DNA of 55,103 nucleotides from Nitrospirota bacterium (GTDB lineage Bacteria; Nitrospirota; 9FT-COMBO-42-15; HDB-SIOI813). The translations under genes were made by a program, and so were the position numbers. Below, piece after piece: positions 26,933 through 39,880 of this stretch (position 1 is its first letter; every line of letters starts with the position of its first letter). Under the pieces are notes generated by a model. That model had not been told where the DNA came from and did not search any database. It was given only the letters and a program-made list of their open reading frames with translations. The stretch spans positions 1 through 55,103 of the forward strand of contig JADLDG010000091.1 in assembly GCA_020846775.1 (NCBI GenBank), in the 5' to 3' direction.

Positions 26933-27232
26933 CTATTTCTTATCCATCTTCTCATCCTTCTTTACTTCATTTTTCTCTTCTACCTTAATGGATTTGGCAT
27001 GTCCTTTAGTTTCATTCACCTCGACAGCAGCGCCAACCTTCACATCTCCGGTCATTTTTGTAGAAGCGTCAAAGTGGACCTTATGTTCCTTACCCTTAGC
27101 GTCTTTTATGAAGTAAAATGAACCCTTCTCATCAATCTTCTCCACAGTACCCTTGACCTCTGCCGCAATGCTCAGACTTACAAAGGAGAGGACAGCAACC
27201 GCCATAATCATACCCTGTAATATGCGTTTCAT
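26933..27232 (-). CDS. Small exported OB/beta-barrel-like protein
   Basis: A 99-residue protein with a signal peptide ending near SIAAEVKG. The mature domain is a short beta-rich unit (KGTVEKIDEKGSFYFIKDAK, KVHFDASTKMTG, VGAAVEVNETKGHAKSIKV) followed by a lysine- and glutamate-rich tail. It resembles small periplasmic DUF5666-type domains; the function is unknown. GGGGGTGA lies nine bases before the ATG. Confidence 0.72.
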   Translation of the reverse strand: MKRILQGMIMAVAVLSFVSLSIAAEVKGTVEKIDEKGSFYFIKDAKGKEHKVHFDASTKMTGDVKVGAAVEVNETKGHAKSIKVEEKNEVKKDEKMDKK

Positions 27233-27355
27233 ATATTAATCACCCCCTTTCTCTTTTATTTCTCGTTGAAGACTGTTTCATAAGTGCCTGCCTTCACAAT
27301 TTATAAAGACTACACTAAAAAGATTAAAGGAATATTAATAGGAAATTAGAAGATT

Positions 27356-28759
27356 TTAATCTTTTAGAGGAAATGTCACGGTGAACCTGCTCCCCTTGCC
27401 AACCGTGCTTTCTACCGACAATTTACCCTGGTGGGCCTCGACTATCCACTTGCAGAGGCTAAGCCCAAGTCCATGTCCCTGGTTTGAGCGTGACTTATCA
27501 ACCTGATAGAACCGGTCAAAAATGTATGGAACCTCATCTTCAGGAATGCCGCATCCGGTATCGGCAAAAGAAACTAAAGCCACGGTATCTCTTTTGCAGA
27601 GCGATAGCGCCACATCTCCTCCTGCTGGAGTATAAACAATGGCATTCTGTACAAGGTTCAGCAATAGTTCCCTTACGAAAAGGTCGTCTCCCAATATCAG
27701 GACAGGGCCGTTTGTATCTAATGTCATATGAACATTCTTCTCCCGGGCAGGGATTCGGAGTTTATTATAGACATATCTCAGCAGGTCCTCGACATCAAGC
27801 TCAACTTTTTTGAGCTCAATCTCCCCCCGGTCTGCCTTTGAAAGGAACAAAAGCCTTTCAACAATCATTTCCATCCGGAGGATCTCTTCGAGATTGCTTT
27901 CGAGTGTCTCTTTGTACTCGCCACCACTTCGCAATCTCCTCAGACTGAGCTCAGTCTGCCCCCTCAGAATTGAAAGCGGGATTCTGAGCTCATGAGAGAC
28001 ATTTTCACTGAAATCCCGGATCTGCCGGAAAGATGTTTCGAGCCTTATGATCATTTGATTAAAGGCGGCCGTAAGGTCTCGTATCTCCCGGCTGGTCTTA
28101 TCTGATACTTCTATTCTATGCTGCAGATCACCGGAACTTATTGTATGCGATGCCCTGATCACGGTATCCAGCGGTTTCAGCGCCCGCTTCGTAAGTATCC
28201 ATCCCCCTCCGCCAAGGAGTATAGTAGTTGCCGGGATGAAGAGAAGATTCAGGAGCAATATGTTTTCCAGGGTTGTTTGAATATCATGAAGGGAACTTCC
28301 TACCTGTATAATGTAGACCAGTTTGTTCCTGTTAAATATCGGCTTGGTAAGTACACGCATGGAGGTGAGGCCTTCCATTATAGAAAGCGTGGTCAGACTC
28401 ATTTCCCTGTGGTATATTTTTCCCCACATCTCTTCTGTAACAGGAAATCTCTCGGCCTCAGATATTGACGAGCTGAAAATGATTGCCCTGGAGGGATCAT
28501 AGACCTCTATGAGTATCCCCTTTAACTCAATATCAGGATACTCCTTATTCATTCTTTCTACAGCTGACTGGACATCATCTTTTGCAGGAATCCTCCTTGG
28601 GATTGAGGAATCGAGGACATCGGCAACCACCTTCAGGGAGTAGTCTTTCTGACTCTGCAAGATACGTTTATATCCGGTATATCTTATCCCGGTAAGAATA
28701 CTCAGAACAACGACTACCAGAATGCTAAACCATATGGCCAGTTTGGTCCGGATGGCCAT
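27356..28759 (-). CDS. Sensor histidine kinase (CusS-like)
   Basis: A 467-residue membrane histidine kinase. Two transmembrane segments (about 8-28 and 165-188) flank a periplasmic sensor region. A HAMP domain (about 188-243) follows. The HisKA dimerisation domain contains the phosphoacceptor H256 in SENVSHELRIPLS. The ATPase domain has an N-box near N372, G1 DTGCGIP at 400-406 and G2 GHGLGL at 428-433. The start is ATG 28759, six to seven bases after GGAGG. The gene overlaps the response regulator gene by 35 bases. The heavy-metal sensor subfamily is suggested by overall layout, but the stimulus is unknown. Confidence 0.9.
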   Translation of the reverse strand: MAIRTKLAIWFSILVVVVLSILTGIRYTGYKRILQSQKDYSLKVVADVLDSSIPRRIPAKDDVQSAVERMNKEYPDIELKGILIEVYDPSRAIIFSSSISEAERFPVTEEMWGKIYHREMSLTTLSIMEGLTSMRVLTKPIFNRNKLVYIIQVGSSLHDIQTTLENILLLNLLFIPATTILLGGGGWILTKRALKPLDTVIRASHTISSGDLQHRIEVSDKTSREIRDLTAAFNQMIIRLETSFRQIRDFSENVSHELRIPLSILRGQTELSLRRLRSGGEYKETLESNLEEILRMEMIVERLLFLSKADRGEIELKKVELDVEDLLRYVYNKLRIPAREKNVHMTLDTNGPVLILGDDLFVRELLLNLVQNAIVYTPAGGDVALSLCKRDTVALVSFADTGCGIPEDEVPYIFDRFYQVDKSRSNQGHGLGLSLCKWIVEAHQGKLSVESTVGKGSRFTVTFPLKD

Positions 28760-29432
28760 TAAAATCCTCCCGCAACATATAACCGACACCACGGACCGTC
28801 TGAATCATTTTATTCGGCTTTCCCTTGTCAATCTTGTTGCGCAGGTAGGTAATATAAACATCAATGACATTTGTCTCTGTATCGAAATCAATATTCCAGA
28901 CATGTTCGGATATCATAGTGCGGGTAAGTACCCGGTTTGGATTCCGCATGAAATACTCGAGGAGGGCATACTCCTTGTTTGTCAGATCTATCCTCCTGGA
29001 CCCGCGGTAAACCTCATGTTTTACCGGATTTAACATCAGGTCTGCGACACTGATAACCTCTGCATGCTCCGGGGGGGGGCGTCTGAGCAGTGCCCTTACG
29101 CGAGCCAGAAACTCCTCAATGGAGAAGGGCTTTGTCAGATAGTCATCCCCACCATAATCAAGGGCCATGACCTTATCCCTGACTGCATCCCTTGCCGTAA
29201 GCACAAGTATAGGTATCTGACACCTTTTTTTCCGGAGGTCCCTGATGACATTCAGCCCGCCCATCTTAGGGAGCATCAGATCCAGAATAATCAGGTCGTA
29301 GTTATAGGTCCCGGCGAGATCCAGGCCATTCTCGCCGTCAAATGCCTGGTCTACCGCATACTGTTCTTCTTCGAGGGCCTGACGAAGAAAATTAGAGACC
29401 TTCCTTTCATCTTCCACAATTAACATCCTCAT
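28725..29432 (-). CDS. OmpR/CusR-type response regulator
   Basis: A 235-residue transcription regulator. The receiver domain has acidic residues D8 and nearby E7, phosphoacceptor D51 in DLIILDLMLP, T79 and K101 in YLTKP. The C-terminal winged helix (about 130-225) includes LTNKEYALLEYFMRNPNRVL and VDVYITYLRNKID-like helices ending IQTVRGVGYML. It pairs with the overlapping kinase gene. The start ATG 29432 is followed by the typical MLIVEDE strand; it has no clear ribosome site and lies close behind a promoter. Confidence 0.93.
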   Translation of the reverse strand: MRMLIVEDERKVSNFLRQALEEEQYAVDQAFDGENGLDLAGTYNYDLIILDLMLPKMGGLNVIRDLRKKRCQIPILVLTARDAVRDKVMALDYGGDDYLTKPFSIEEFLARVRALLRRPPPEHAEVISVADLMLNPVKHEVYRGSRRIDLTNKEYALLEYFMRNPNRVLTRTMISEHVWNIDFDTETNVIDVYITYLRNKIDKGKPNKMIQTVRGVGYMLREDFNGHPDQTGHMV

Positions 29433-29442
29433 AATAAAAATT

Positions 29443-29471
29443 ACCGTAGCAGGATCACTATTTGCTGTCAA
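29443..29471 (-). promoter_or_regulatory. Promoter of the two-component operon
   Basis: On the minus strand a perfect TTGACA (29466-29471) is followed after 17 bases by TACGGT (29443-29448). The response regulator ATG starts 10 bases after the -10 box, so only about four or five leader bases are expected. The -10 box is weak, which would suit activation by the regulator itself. Confidence 0.4.
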
Positions 29472-29503
29472 GCAGACCAGAGAGCGTAATGGTCACAAGG
29501 CTA

Positions 29504-29532
29504 TTTACGAAGTTGTCAAACTTTAATACAAT
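29504..29532 (+). promoter_or_regulatory. Promoter of livGF, -10 abutting the start codon
   Basis: TTTACG (29504-29509), 17 bases, then TACAAT (29527-29532). The livG ATG is at 29541, eight bases after the -10 box, so the transcript would begin at or just before the start codon. No Shine-Dalgarno sequence is present. Confidence 0.5.
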
Positions 29533-29540
29533 ACATTGAC

Positions 29541-30314
29541 ATGAAACCACTCCTCGAGGCAAAAGGTGTTTCAAAATATTTTGGCGGTCTTAAGGCATTG
29601 GATGGGGTGGTGCTGGATATAGTTCCCGGCGAGATCATAAGCCTGATCGGCCCTAACGGAGCTGGCAAGACAACTTTTTTTAACTGTATCACCGGCCTTG
29701 TGTCTCCTGACGAGGGTGAAATATGGTTTAAAGGGGAAAAAATCAGCAGACTGAAGCCCCACCAGATCACAAGACACGGGATAGCCAGGACGTTTCAGAA
29801 CCTGCGGCTCTTTGCTGAGATGTCAGCGCTGGAAAATGTAATGGTAGGCGGATTCTGCAGGACTAAGGGAAGTATCGCCGGCGCTATATTTCGGACCCGA
29901 AACACTGTTGAGGAAGAGCGCCGGCTTTCATCAAAGGCTATAAGACTGCTCGAATTCGTTGGCATCGGTGATCAAACCGGGAGCTGGGCGAGGAATCTCT
30001 CATATGGAGACAGGCGGAGGCTTGAGATTGCCCGGGCCCTTGGCAGTGACCCATCACTTCTTCTGCTTGATGAACCTGCTGCAGGATTGAACCCGAGTGA
30101 GTCCAGACAACTCATGGAAATCATAAGGCTGATACGTGACATGGGGATCACAATACTCCTTATTGAACATGACATGAAGGTCGTTATGGGTATTTCCGAC
30201 CGTGTTGCCGTCCTTGACTATGGGGTGAAGATAGCAGAAGGTTGCCCGGCTGATATACAAAAGGACCCGGCTGTGATAGAGGCATATCTGGGGAAAGAGG
30301 AAGGCTATAACTGA
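29541..30314 (+). CDS. livG: Branched-chain amino acid ABC transporter ATPase LivG-type
   Basis: A 257-residue ABC ATPase of the LivG class. Walker A is GPNGAGKTTFFNCITG; the signature is LSYGDRRRLEIARALGSDP; Walker B is LLLLDEPAAGLNPSE; the switch histidine lies in LLIEHDMKVVM. The LivG-type RTFQNLRLF motif is present. It partners LivF in importing branched-chain amino acids, amides or urea-like solutes. The permeases LivH and LivM and a binding protein are absent from the window. Its stop overlaps the livF start (TGATG). Confidence 0.9.
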   Translation: MKPLLEAKGVSKYFGGLKALDGVVLDIVPGEIISLIGPNGAGKTTFFNCITGLVSPDEGEIWFKGEKISRLKPHQITRHGIARTFQNLRLFAEMSALENVMVGGFCRTKGSIAGAIFRTRNTVEEERRLSSKAIRLLEFVGIGDQTGSWARNLSYGDRRRLEIARALGSDPSLLLLDEPAAGLNPSESRQLMEIIRLIRDMGITILLIEHDMKVVMGISDRVAVLDYGVKIAEGCPADIQKDPAVIEAYLGKEEGYN

Positions 30315-31027
30315 TGCTGCGTCTGGAAAACGTTCACGCCTCATATGAACTGATTGAGGTACTCAAAGGGATCTCCCTGGATGTCAATAAAGGAGAGATC
30401 GTTACAATAATCGGTGCAAACGGCGCAGGCAAGACTACCACACTGATGTCCATATCAGGAATTAATAAGATTTCCAGGGGACGCATTTCATTCGAAAATA
30501 AATACATATCAAACCTGATGCCTCACAAAATTGTGGAGCTTGGGATTTCTCACGTCCCTGAGGGGAGGAGGATTTTCCCGCGTTTTACAGTCCTTGAGAA
30601 TTTGGAGATGGGGGGCTTTTTGTGCAGGGATAAGAAAGAATTAAAAGGACGTATTGATATGGTCTACAGTCATTTCCCGATACTCTCTGAACGCAGAAGT
30701 CAGTATGGGGGGACACTGAGCGGAGGGGAACAGCAGATGCTTGCAATAGGGCGGGCACTCATGTCAAACCCAGTGCTTCTTCTTCTTGACGAACCTTCAC
30801 TGGGATTAGCGCCTATGGTAGTCTCAAAGATCTTTGAGATAATACGTAAAATTAATGGAGAGGGTGTTACCATCCTCCTCGTTGAACAGAATGCGAGGGC
30901 AGCCCTCATGCTGGCGAACAGGGGATATGTTATAGAAACAGGAACAGTTATACTTTCCGATGATGCAAGGGCGCTTATATCAAACAAAAAGGTAAGGGAG
31001 GCATATCTGGGAGAGTCCGGGTCATAA
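30314..31027 (+). CDS. livF: Branched-chain amino acid ABC transporter ATPase LivF-type
   Basis: A 237-residue ABC ATPase of the LivF class. Walker A is GANGAGKTTTLMSISG; ISHVPEGRRIFPRFTVLENL is the LivF-type hallmark; the signature is LSGGEQQMLAIGRALMSNP and Walker B is LLLLDEPSLGLAPM. The switch histidine position has a Q (LLVEQNARAAL), as usual in LivF. It is translationally coupled to livG. No liv permease genes adjoin. Confidence 0.92.
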   Translation: MLRLENVHASYELIEVLKGISLDVNKGEIVTIIGANGAGKTTTLMSISGINKISRGRISFENKYISNLMPHKIVELGISHVPEGRRIFPRFTVLENLEMGGFLCRDKKELKGRIDMVYSHFPILSERRSQYGGTLSGGEQQMLAIGRALMSNPVLLLLDEPSLGLAPMVVSKIFEIIRKINGEGVTILLVEQNARAALMLANRGYVIETGTVILSDDARALISNKKVREAYLGESGS

Positions 31028-31141
31028 AGCTTTTTTAAAGGATTTTTTCCTCTTGACGATAATATTTTATTATGTTAGATTGTTAACGTTTTAAAGCATA
31101 AGAAGTGGTAGTTTTGAAGTTATAGTAGGTCGGCCATCGGT

Positions 31142-31178
31142 AACCGCAGGGGTTTTAGTGGCCTCTGCGGTTTTTTTT
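31142..31178 (+). terminator. Intrinsic-terminator-like hairpin in the cold-shock gene leader
   Basis: Arms AACCGCAGGGG (31142-31152) and CCTCTGCGGTT (31162-31172) form an 11-bp stem (one G-U pair) with a 9-base loop, followed by a run of T (31171-31178). This is a strong intrinsic terminator by sequence. Only 28 bases separate it from the cold-shock ATG, and they hold the ribosome site, leaving no room for a promoter. It is thus either the livGF terminator with read-through, or an attenuator in the cold-shock message. Confidence 0.75.
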
Positions 31179-31206
31179 ATTTCTGTAGAAAAGGAGGTCA
31201 GAAGCA

Positions 31207-31407
31207 ATGCCAAGAGGTCGTGTAAAATGGTTCAATGATAAAAAAGGCTACGGTTTCATTGAACAAGAAAATGGCGAAGATGTCTTTGTACATTTTTCAG
31301 CCATAACTGAAGAAGGCTTCAAAAGCTTGAGCGAAGGTCAGGAAGTAGAGTTTGAAGTTACATCCGGTCCAAAAGGCGCTCAGGCAAAGAACGTCACTAA
31401 AGTGTAA
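31207..31407 (+). CDS. Cold-shock protein (CspA family)
   Basis: A 66-residue single cold-shock domain, a nucleic-acid chaperone. RNP1 is KGYGFIEQ and RNP2 is DVFVHFSAI, in the expected spacing after [10 protein letters not shown] perfect AAAGGAGGT lies nine bases before the ATG. An intrinsic-terminator-like hairpin lies directly before this site, and a strong terminator follows the gene. Confidence 0.95.
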   Translation: MPRGRVKWFNDKKGYGFIEQENGEDVFVHFSAITEEGFKSLSEGQEVEFEVTSGPKGAQAKNVTKV

Positions 31408-31420
31408 ATCCGTAGAATTA

Positions 31421-31444
31421 AGTGCCCCGCTTCGGCGGGGCACT
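31421..31444 (+). terminator. Terminator after the cold-shock gene
   Basis: AGTGCCCCGC and GCGGGGCACT form a perfect 10-bp stem with a TTCG tetraloop, followed by ATTCTTTATCTT. It lies 13 bases after the cold-shock stop. It may also end pepA transcription from the other strand, where it lies about 40 bases after the pepA stop, though the T-run there is weaker. Confidence 0.85.
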
Positions 31445-31484
31445 ATTCTTTATCTTATCAACAACTCCCCCAAAAACTGAAACC

Positions 31485-32993
31485 TTAACAGGCATCTATT
31501 AACATCTGCAGTATCAACCTTACTCCGATTGCTGTTGGTCCTGCGGGAACATATGCCCTGTCCTTGTCAATCCATTCTGTGCTGGCAATGTCAAGGTGTA
31601 CCCAGGGATAGTCCTCAACAAATTTACTTAGAAAGATTGCAGCCGTTATAACCCCGCCTTCCCTTCCACCGGAGTTTTTCATATCTGCCACAGGACTCTT
31701 TATCTGCTCAGCATAGTCATCCCATAAAGGCATCTCCCAGACCCGTTCCCAAACCTTCTCACCGGCTGTTTTAGTCCGATCCTTTAAATCCTTGTCATTT
31801 CCAAGCATTCCTATTGCATGACTGCCCAGCGCAACTCCACAGGCGCCTGTCAGCGTCGCAATATCTATTATCCACCTTGGCTTATACCTGGTGGCGTAGA
31901 AGAGGGCATCACTTAACACAAGCCTTCCCTCAGCATCTGTGCTGATTATCTCTATGGTTCTCCCGCTCATGGAGCGGAGTATATCACCCGGTCGTATGGC
32001 AGATCCGCTCGGCATATTTTCCGTCGCAGGGAGCAGCCCTACTACATTCAGCGGCAGCCTGAGCATGGATGCGGCCCTTAATACACCAATCGTCGCCGCG
32101 CCCCCTGACATATCATATTTCATCTTACCCATTCCTTCGCTCGGTTTAATAGAAATTCCACCGCTGTCAAAAGTAATGGACTTTCCTACAACAACAATAG
32201 GCTTCTCCCCCTTTTTACCGCCATTATATTCGAGGATAATGAACCTTGGCGGTTCCTGACTTCCCTGAGATACGCCAAGGAATGCCCCCATGCCAAGTTT
32301 TTCTATTTGAGGCCTCGAAAGTGCTGTATACTTTACCCGGGCCTCTTTCGCCATTTTCTTTGCCGACTCCGCAAGTATCGTCGGGGTCATATCATTGGCA
32401 GGATGGTTAATAAGGTCGCGTGCAAGATTAACCGAATCCGAGATGATCCGACCCTTTTCTACGCCTGTCTTAACATCGGCCACCGTCTCTTTCCCTTCAT
32501 CAACAAAACGTATCTCTTCTATATTTTTTGAATTGCCATTTTCCTTAACCTTGTATTTAGTAAATCTGTAGAGTGCAAGGTTCGCCGCCTCAGACATGGC
32601 CGTCGCCGCATCCTCTGCACCAATATGTTCAGTTTCGCAGATGAACGAATTTGTAGATACACCAATCTTCTTTAATCCCATCTCCCTGGCTCGCAGGACT
32701 GCACGGCCCATAGCCTTCCGTATCTGTTCCAACCCGGTATTTTCAACTTTACCCAGTCCGCACAAGATAAAGTAACCTGCAGCCGACGTCTCCCTTGCCT
32801 CCAGTACCTCTGTCTGCTCGAGTTTGCCGGTAAAAGACTTACGGCTCAATAACTTATCAACTGCGCCGCCCAGCAGCCTGTTCACCTCCGCAGCAAGCGG
32901 ACTCATTTCCCCCGCATCTTCATATATACCAACAAGTACTGCATCCACACGTTCCCTTAAGACCTGGCCTTCTTTTACAGTGAACCTTATCAT
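31485..32993 (-). CDS. pepA: Leucyl aminopeptidase (M17 family)
   Basis: A 502-residue dizinc/dimanganese aminopeptidase. The metal and active-site motifs are VVVGKSITFDSGGISIKP, GKMKYDMSGGA and STDAEGRL. The last differs from the usual NTDAEGRL by N to S. LTGACGVALGSHAIGML is also typical. The start is ATG 32993, where the family N-terminus begins and AAGG lies about six bases upstream; a 36-codon longer frame overlaps the end of rlpA and is rejected. It is the last gene of the dnaA-to-pepA run. Confidence 0.93.
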   Translation of the reverse strand: MIRFTVKEGQVLRERVDAVLVGIYEDAGEMSPLAAEVNRLLGGAVDKLLSRKSFTGKLEQTEVLEARETSAAGYFILCGLGKVENTGLEQIRKAMGRAVLRAREMGLKKIGVSTNSFICETEHIGAEDAATAMSEAANLALYRFTKYKVKENGNSKNIEEIRFVDEGKETVADVKTGVEKGRIISDSVNLARDLINHPANDMTPTILAESAKKMAKEARVKYTALSRPQIEKLGMGAFLGVSQGSQEPPRFIILEYNGGKKGEKPIVVVGKSITFDSGGISIKPSEGMGKMKYDMSGGAATIGVLRAASMLRLPLNVVGLLPATENMPSGSAIRPGDILRSMSGRTIEIISTDAEGRLVLSDALFYATRYKPRWIIDIATLTGACGVALGSHAIGMLGNDKDLKDRTKTAGEKVWERVWEMPLWDDYAEQIKSPVADMKNSGGREGGVITAAIFLSKFVEDYPWVHLDIASTEWIDKDRAYVPAGPTAIGVRLILQMLIDAC

Positions 32994-33009
32994 AGAGCCT
33001 TCATCCCCC

Positions 33010-33645
33010 TTAATCTTTCCTTGTAATAAACAATTTGAAACCTTCCCCTGAAAGCTTTTCAGCCAGGAGTTCCGCCTCCCGGATATCCTTTGTAGCACCA
33101 ACCCTTACCCTGTAATATTGTTTATCTTTAGATTCATATGGTGTTACATATACATCTTTATATTTAAGATTCAGTTTATCCTTTAATCTCTGTGCATTCT
33201 CTTCCACTTCAAAAGACCCCACCTGTACCGTAAAGTCTGTCAAATTCTCTCCCCACTTCATAACCTTTATCTCAACCCTGGACAATCCCTTCTCCGCCAT
33301 GCCAATTTCCTTTGCAGCTGAGTATGACAGATCAATAATGCGGCCTTCAACAAAAGGACCCCTGTCATTTATCTTTACAACTACTGACTGGTTATTTTCC
33401 AAATTAGTGATCTTTGCGACTGTACCAAGGGGCATAAGTTTGTGAGCCGCTGTCAGGTCATACATGTTGTATATCTCACCGCTTGACGTCGGTTTTCCAT
33501 GGAAATCCTCACCATACCAGGACGCTATACCCCTTTCCACATACCCGGCTGCATAGGGCTGCCTGCGAGTAGACAGTGCACAGGAGGACACAGTTAAAGC
33601 AACAAAAAAAATAAACAGATAGCGTATATTAGACAACCTCTTCAT
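33010..33645 (-). CDS. rlpA: RlpA-family septal lipoprotein with SPOR domain
   Basis: A 211-residue lipoprotein. The lipobox ends SSC with lipidation at C22. The double-psi beta-barrel domain (about 35-130) has [30 protein letters not shown] and [15 protein letters not shown], as in RlpA lytic transglycosylases that cut naked glycan strands at the septum. The C-terminal SPOR domain (about 138-211) has [20 protein letters not shown]. It overlaps the gyrA stop region by 17 bases. Confidence 0.9.
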   Translation of the reverse strand: MKRLSNIRYLFIFFVALTVSSCALSTRRQPYAAGYVERGIASWYGEDFHGKPTSSGEIYNMYDLTAAHKLMPLGTVAKITNLENNQSVVVKINDRGPFVEGRIIDLSYSAAKEIGMAEKGLSRVEIKVMKWGENLTDFTVQVGSFEVEENAQRLKDKLNLKYKDVYVTPYESKDKQYYRVRVGATKDIREAELLAEKLSGEGFKLFITRKD

Positions 33646-36073
33646 CTTCCCTCTCTGCTAATTTTACTACACCAACAACTTTATCAGTATCTTCTATATT
33701 GATGAGTTTTACACCCTGAGTATTACGGCCAATAATAGATATATCTTTAGTCTTCATCCTGATTATCATACCCGCTGAAGTAAGTATCATAATCTCATCA
33801 TCTTCAGTTACCTGAATGGCTGACATGGCCTTGCCATTTTTCTGGGTGACCTTGATCGTCAGGATACCTTTGCCTCCGCGGCTCTGCATCCTGTATTCCG
33901 ACAGGTTTGTCCTTTTCCCATAGCCCCGTTCAGTTACCGTCAGGATAGAAGAATTGTCCTGAACTATCTCCATACCCACGACAAAATCATCTTCATCAAG
34001 ATTAATCCCCTTCACACCCCTGCCAACCCTGCCTATTGTCCTTACATCTTCCTCATTGAAGCGGATTGACATACCATTATGAGTGCTGAGCAGGATCTCC
34101 TGATTGCCTGTTGTAATCCTGACAGACCCTAATTTATCACCTTCATCGAGCAGTATTCCTATAATGCCCCCAACCCTGATATTGCTGTAAGCATTAATAG
34201 GGGTCTTTTTTATCACACCCTTGATAGTCGCCATTACAATATATTCATTCTCACTGAAGACCTTTACAGGAAGCACAGCAGTAACGCGTTCATCCTTGTT
34301 GAGCTGAAGGAGATTTACTATGGCCTTGCCCTTAGCATGCCTCCCGGCCTCGGGCAGCTGGTGTACCTTAATACTATAGACCTTTCCGCTGTCAGTAAAA
34401 AAGAATAGGTGGTCATGGGTGGATGCCACAAAGAGGTGTTCAACAAAATCCTCTTCCTTTGTCTCCATCCCTATCTTACCCTTACCGCCCCTCTTCTGGC
34501 TTCTGTAAATAGTAACCGGATTTCTCTTGATATAGCCTGTGTTGGATATCGTAATAACCATATCCTCTTCCACTATAAGGTCTTCTATATCAATCTCTCT
34601 TGTCTCGGGGACAATCTCAGTCCTCCGCGGGTCTGAATAGGCCTCTCTTATTTGTTTAAGCTCATCTGTTATAATCTTCATCACGAGGGCTTCACTTGCA
34701 AGCACTGAATTCAGATATGCTATCAGCTCAATAAGCTGTCTGTATTCTTCTTCAAGTTTTTCGCGCTCGAGACCTGTCAGTCTCTGCAGCCTCATATCGA
34801 GAATTGCCTGGGCCTGTATAACCGAAAGGGTAAAGCGCTCGATCAGGGCTCCCTTTGCCTCATCAGGCGTCCTTGATCTTTTTATCAGACTTATTATCTC
34901 ATCAAGATTATCCAGCGCAATCTTGAGTCCCTCTAATATATGTGCCCTTGCCTCTGCCTTACGCAGCTCAAACTGGCTCCGCCGGACAACCACCTCTCTT
35001 CGGTGTTCTACAAAATAACGGAGCATCTCTTTCAGATTCAGCACCCTGGGCTGATTATTTACGAGGGCCAGCATGATGATACCGAAACTGCTCTGCATCT
35101 GCGTATGTTTATATAAATGATTAAGGATAATAGCTGACTGCTCCCCGCGCTTTACTTCAACTACTATGCGCATTCCTTCGCGGTCTGACTCATCCCTCAC
35201 CTCAGAGATCCCCTCAATCCTCTTATCCCTCACAAGACCTGCAATGGTTTCAATCAGCTTAGCCTTGTTCACCTGATACGGGATCTCCGTTACAATGATA
35301 CTCTCCCTGTCTGTCCTTTGATTTGTCTCGATAAGCGCCCTCGCCCTCATCTGAACAATACCCCTGCCGGTCCTGTATGCATCCCGGATGCCGGTAAGGC
35401 CATGAATAAAACCTGCCGTTGGAAAATCAGGGCCTTTTATAACCCCTGACAGCTCATCCACCGTTATGTCCGGATTTTCTATATACATAATCAATCCGTC
35501 TACAATCTCACCAAGATTATGCGGCGGTATGTTTGTCGCCATACCTACGGCAATTCCTGACGCACCATTGATCAGGAGATTAGGGACCTTTGCAGGAAGG
35601 ACTACCGGCTCTTCCATGGAGCCATCATAATTGGGGGCGAAGTCAACGGTCTCTTTATCTATATCAGCCAGCATCTCACTGGTGATCCTGTCCATCCTGA
35701 TCTCGGTATAACGCATTGCCGCAGGAGGGTCGCCGTCAACAGAACCAAAGTTACCCTGACCATCAATCAGCGGGTATCTCATCGAGAAGTCCTGTGCGAG
35801 CCTGACAGCAGTGTCGTATACCGCAACATCACCATGCGGATGATACTTACCTATTACATCACCGACGATCCTTGCTGACTTTTTATACGGCCTGTTCCAT
35901 GCAACACCCATCTCATGCATGGCAAACAGGACACGCCTGTGAACAGGTTTCAGGCCATCTCTTACATCCGGAAGCGCCCTTCCAACAATAACGCTCATAG
36001 CATAGTCAAGATACGAAGACCGCATCTCATCTTCTATACTAACCGGCACCTTCTTTTCACCACCTATTGCCAA
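33629..36073 (-). CDS. gyrA: DNA gyrase subunit A
   Basis: An 814-residue type IIA topoisomerase subunit. The catalytic tyrosine is Y122 in [10 protein letters not shown]. The quinolone region reads [13 protein letters not shown]: position 83 (E. coli numbering matches directly) is V instead of S, while D87 is kept. The C-terminal half contains the beta-pinwheel with repeated GyrA boxes, including QKRGGKGK. The start is TTG at 36073 with GGAGGG six to seven bases upstream. A family A repeat lies between gyrB and gyrA. Confidence 0.96.
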   Translation of the reverse strand: MAIGGEKKVPVSIEDEMRSSYLDYAMSVIVGRALPDVRDGLKPVHRRVLFAMHEMGVAWNRPYKKSARIVGDVIGKYHPHGDVAVYDTAVRLAQDFSMRYPLIDGQGNFGSVDGDPPAAMRYTEIRMDRITSEMLADIDKETVDFAPNYDGSMEEPVVLPAKVPNLLINGASGIAVGMATNIPPHNLGEIVDGLIMYIENPDITVDELSGVIKGPDFPTAGFIHGLTGIRDAYRTGRGIVQMRARALIETNQRTDRESIIVTEIPYQVNKAKLIETIAGLVRDKRIEGISEVRDESDREGMRIVVEVKRGEQSAIILNHLYKHTQMQSSFGIIMLALVNNQPRVLNLKEMLRYFVEHRREVVVRRSQFELRKAEARAHILEGLKIALDNLDEIISLIKRSRTPDEAKGALIERFTLSVIQAQAILDMRLQRLTGLEREKLEEEYRQLIELIAYLNSVLASEALVMKIITDELKQIREAYSDPRRTEIVPETREIDIEDLIVEEDMVITISNTGYIKRNPVTIYRSQKRGGKGKIGMETKEEDFVEHLFVASTHDHLFFFTDSGKVYSIKVHQLPEAGRHAKGKAIVNLLQLNKDERVTAVLPVKVFSENEYIVMATIKGVIKKTPINAYSNIRVGGIIGILLDEGDKLGSVRITTGNQEILLSTHNGMSIRFNEEDVRTIGRVGRGVKGINLDEDDFVVGMEIVQDNSSILTVTERGYGKRTNLSEYRMQSRGGKGILTIKVTQKNGKAMSAIQVTEDDEIMILTSAGMIIRMKTKDISIIGRNTQGVKLINIEDTDKVVGVVKLAEREDEEVV

Positions 36074-36107
36074 GTCATTCCCTCCATGCCTTCACTCGAA
36101 ATAGCCT

Positions 36108-36217
36108 TTCAAATCCCCCTGCCCCCCTTTTCTAAAGTGGGGTAACTGCTTTCCCCCTTTGAATAAAAGTGAGTAACTAATTTCCCCCTTTGAAAAAGGG
36201 GGATTAAGGGGGATTTG
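36108..36217 (-). repeat. Family A palindromic repeat, copy A4 (degenerate, extended)
   Basis: Read on the minus strand: an outer AATCCCCC arm, CCCCC-TTTTTCAAA-GGGGG, a degenerate middle hairpin with altered arms, a CCCC/GGGGGG hairpin and the closing GGGGGATTTGAAAGG. It fills the gyrB-gyrA gap and its G-rich end lies 34 bases before the gyrA start codon. Confidence 0.75.
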
Positions 36218-36241
36218 GGTACCCCCATTTTTCAGCGTGAA

Positions 36242-39816
<3,575 letters not shown>

Positions 39817-39880
39817 ATATGCTCCTTCCTTCTAAATATTTAACTATGTAACCAAATTATTCTCAAAAATACCCGGTTTT

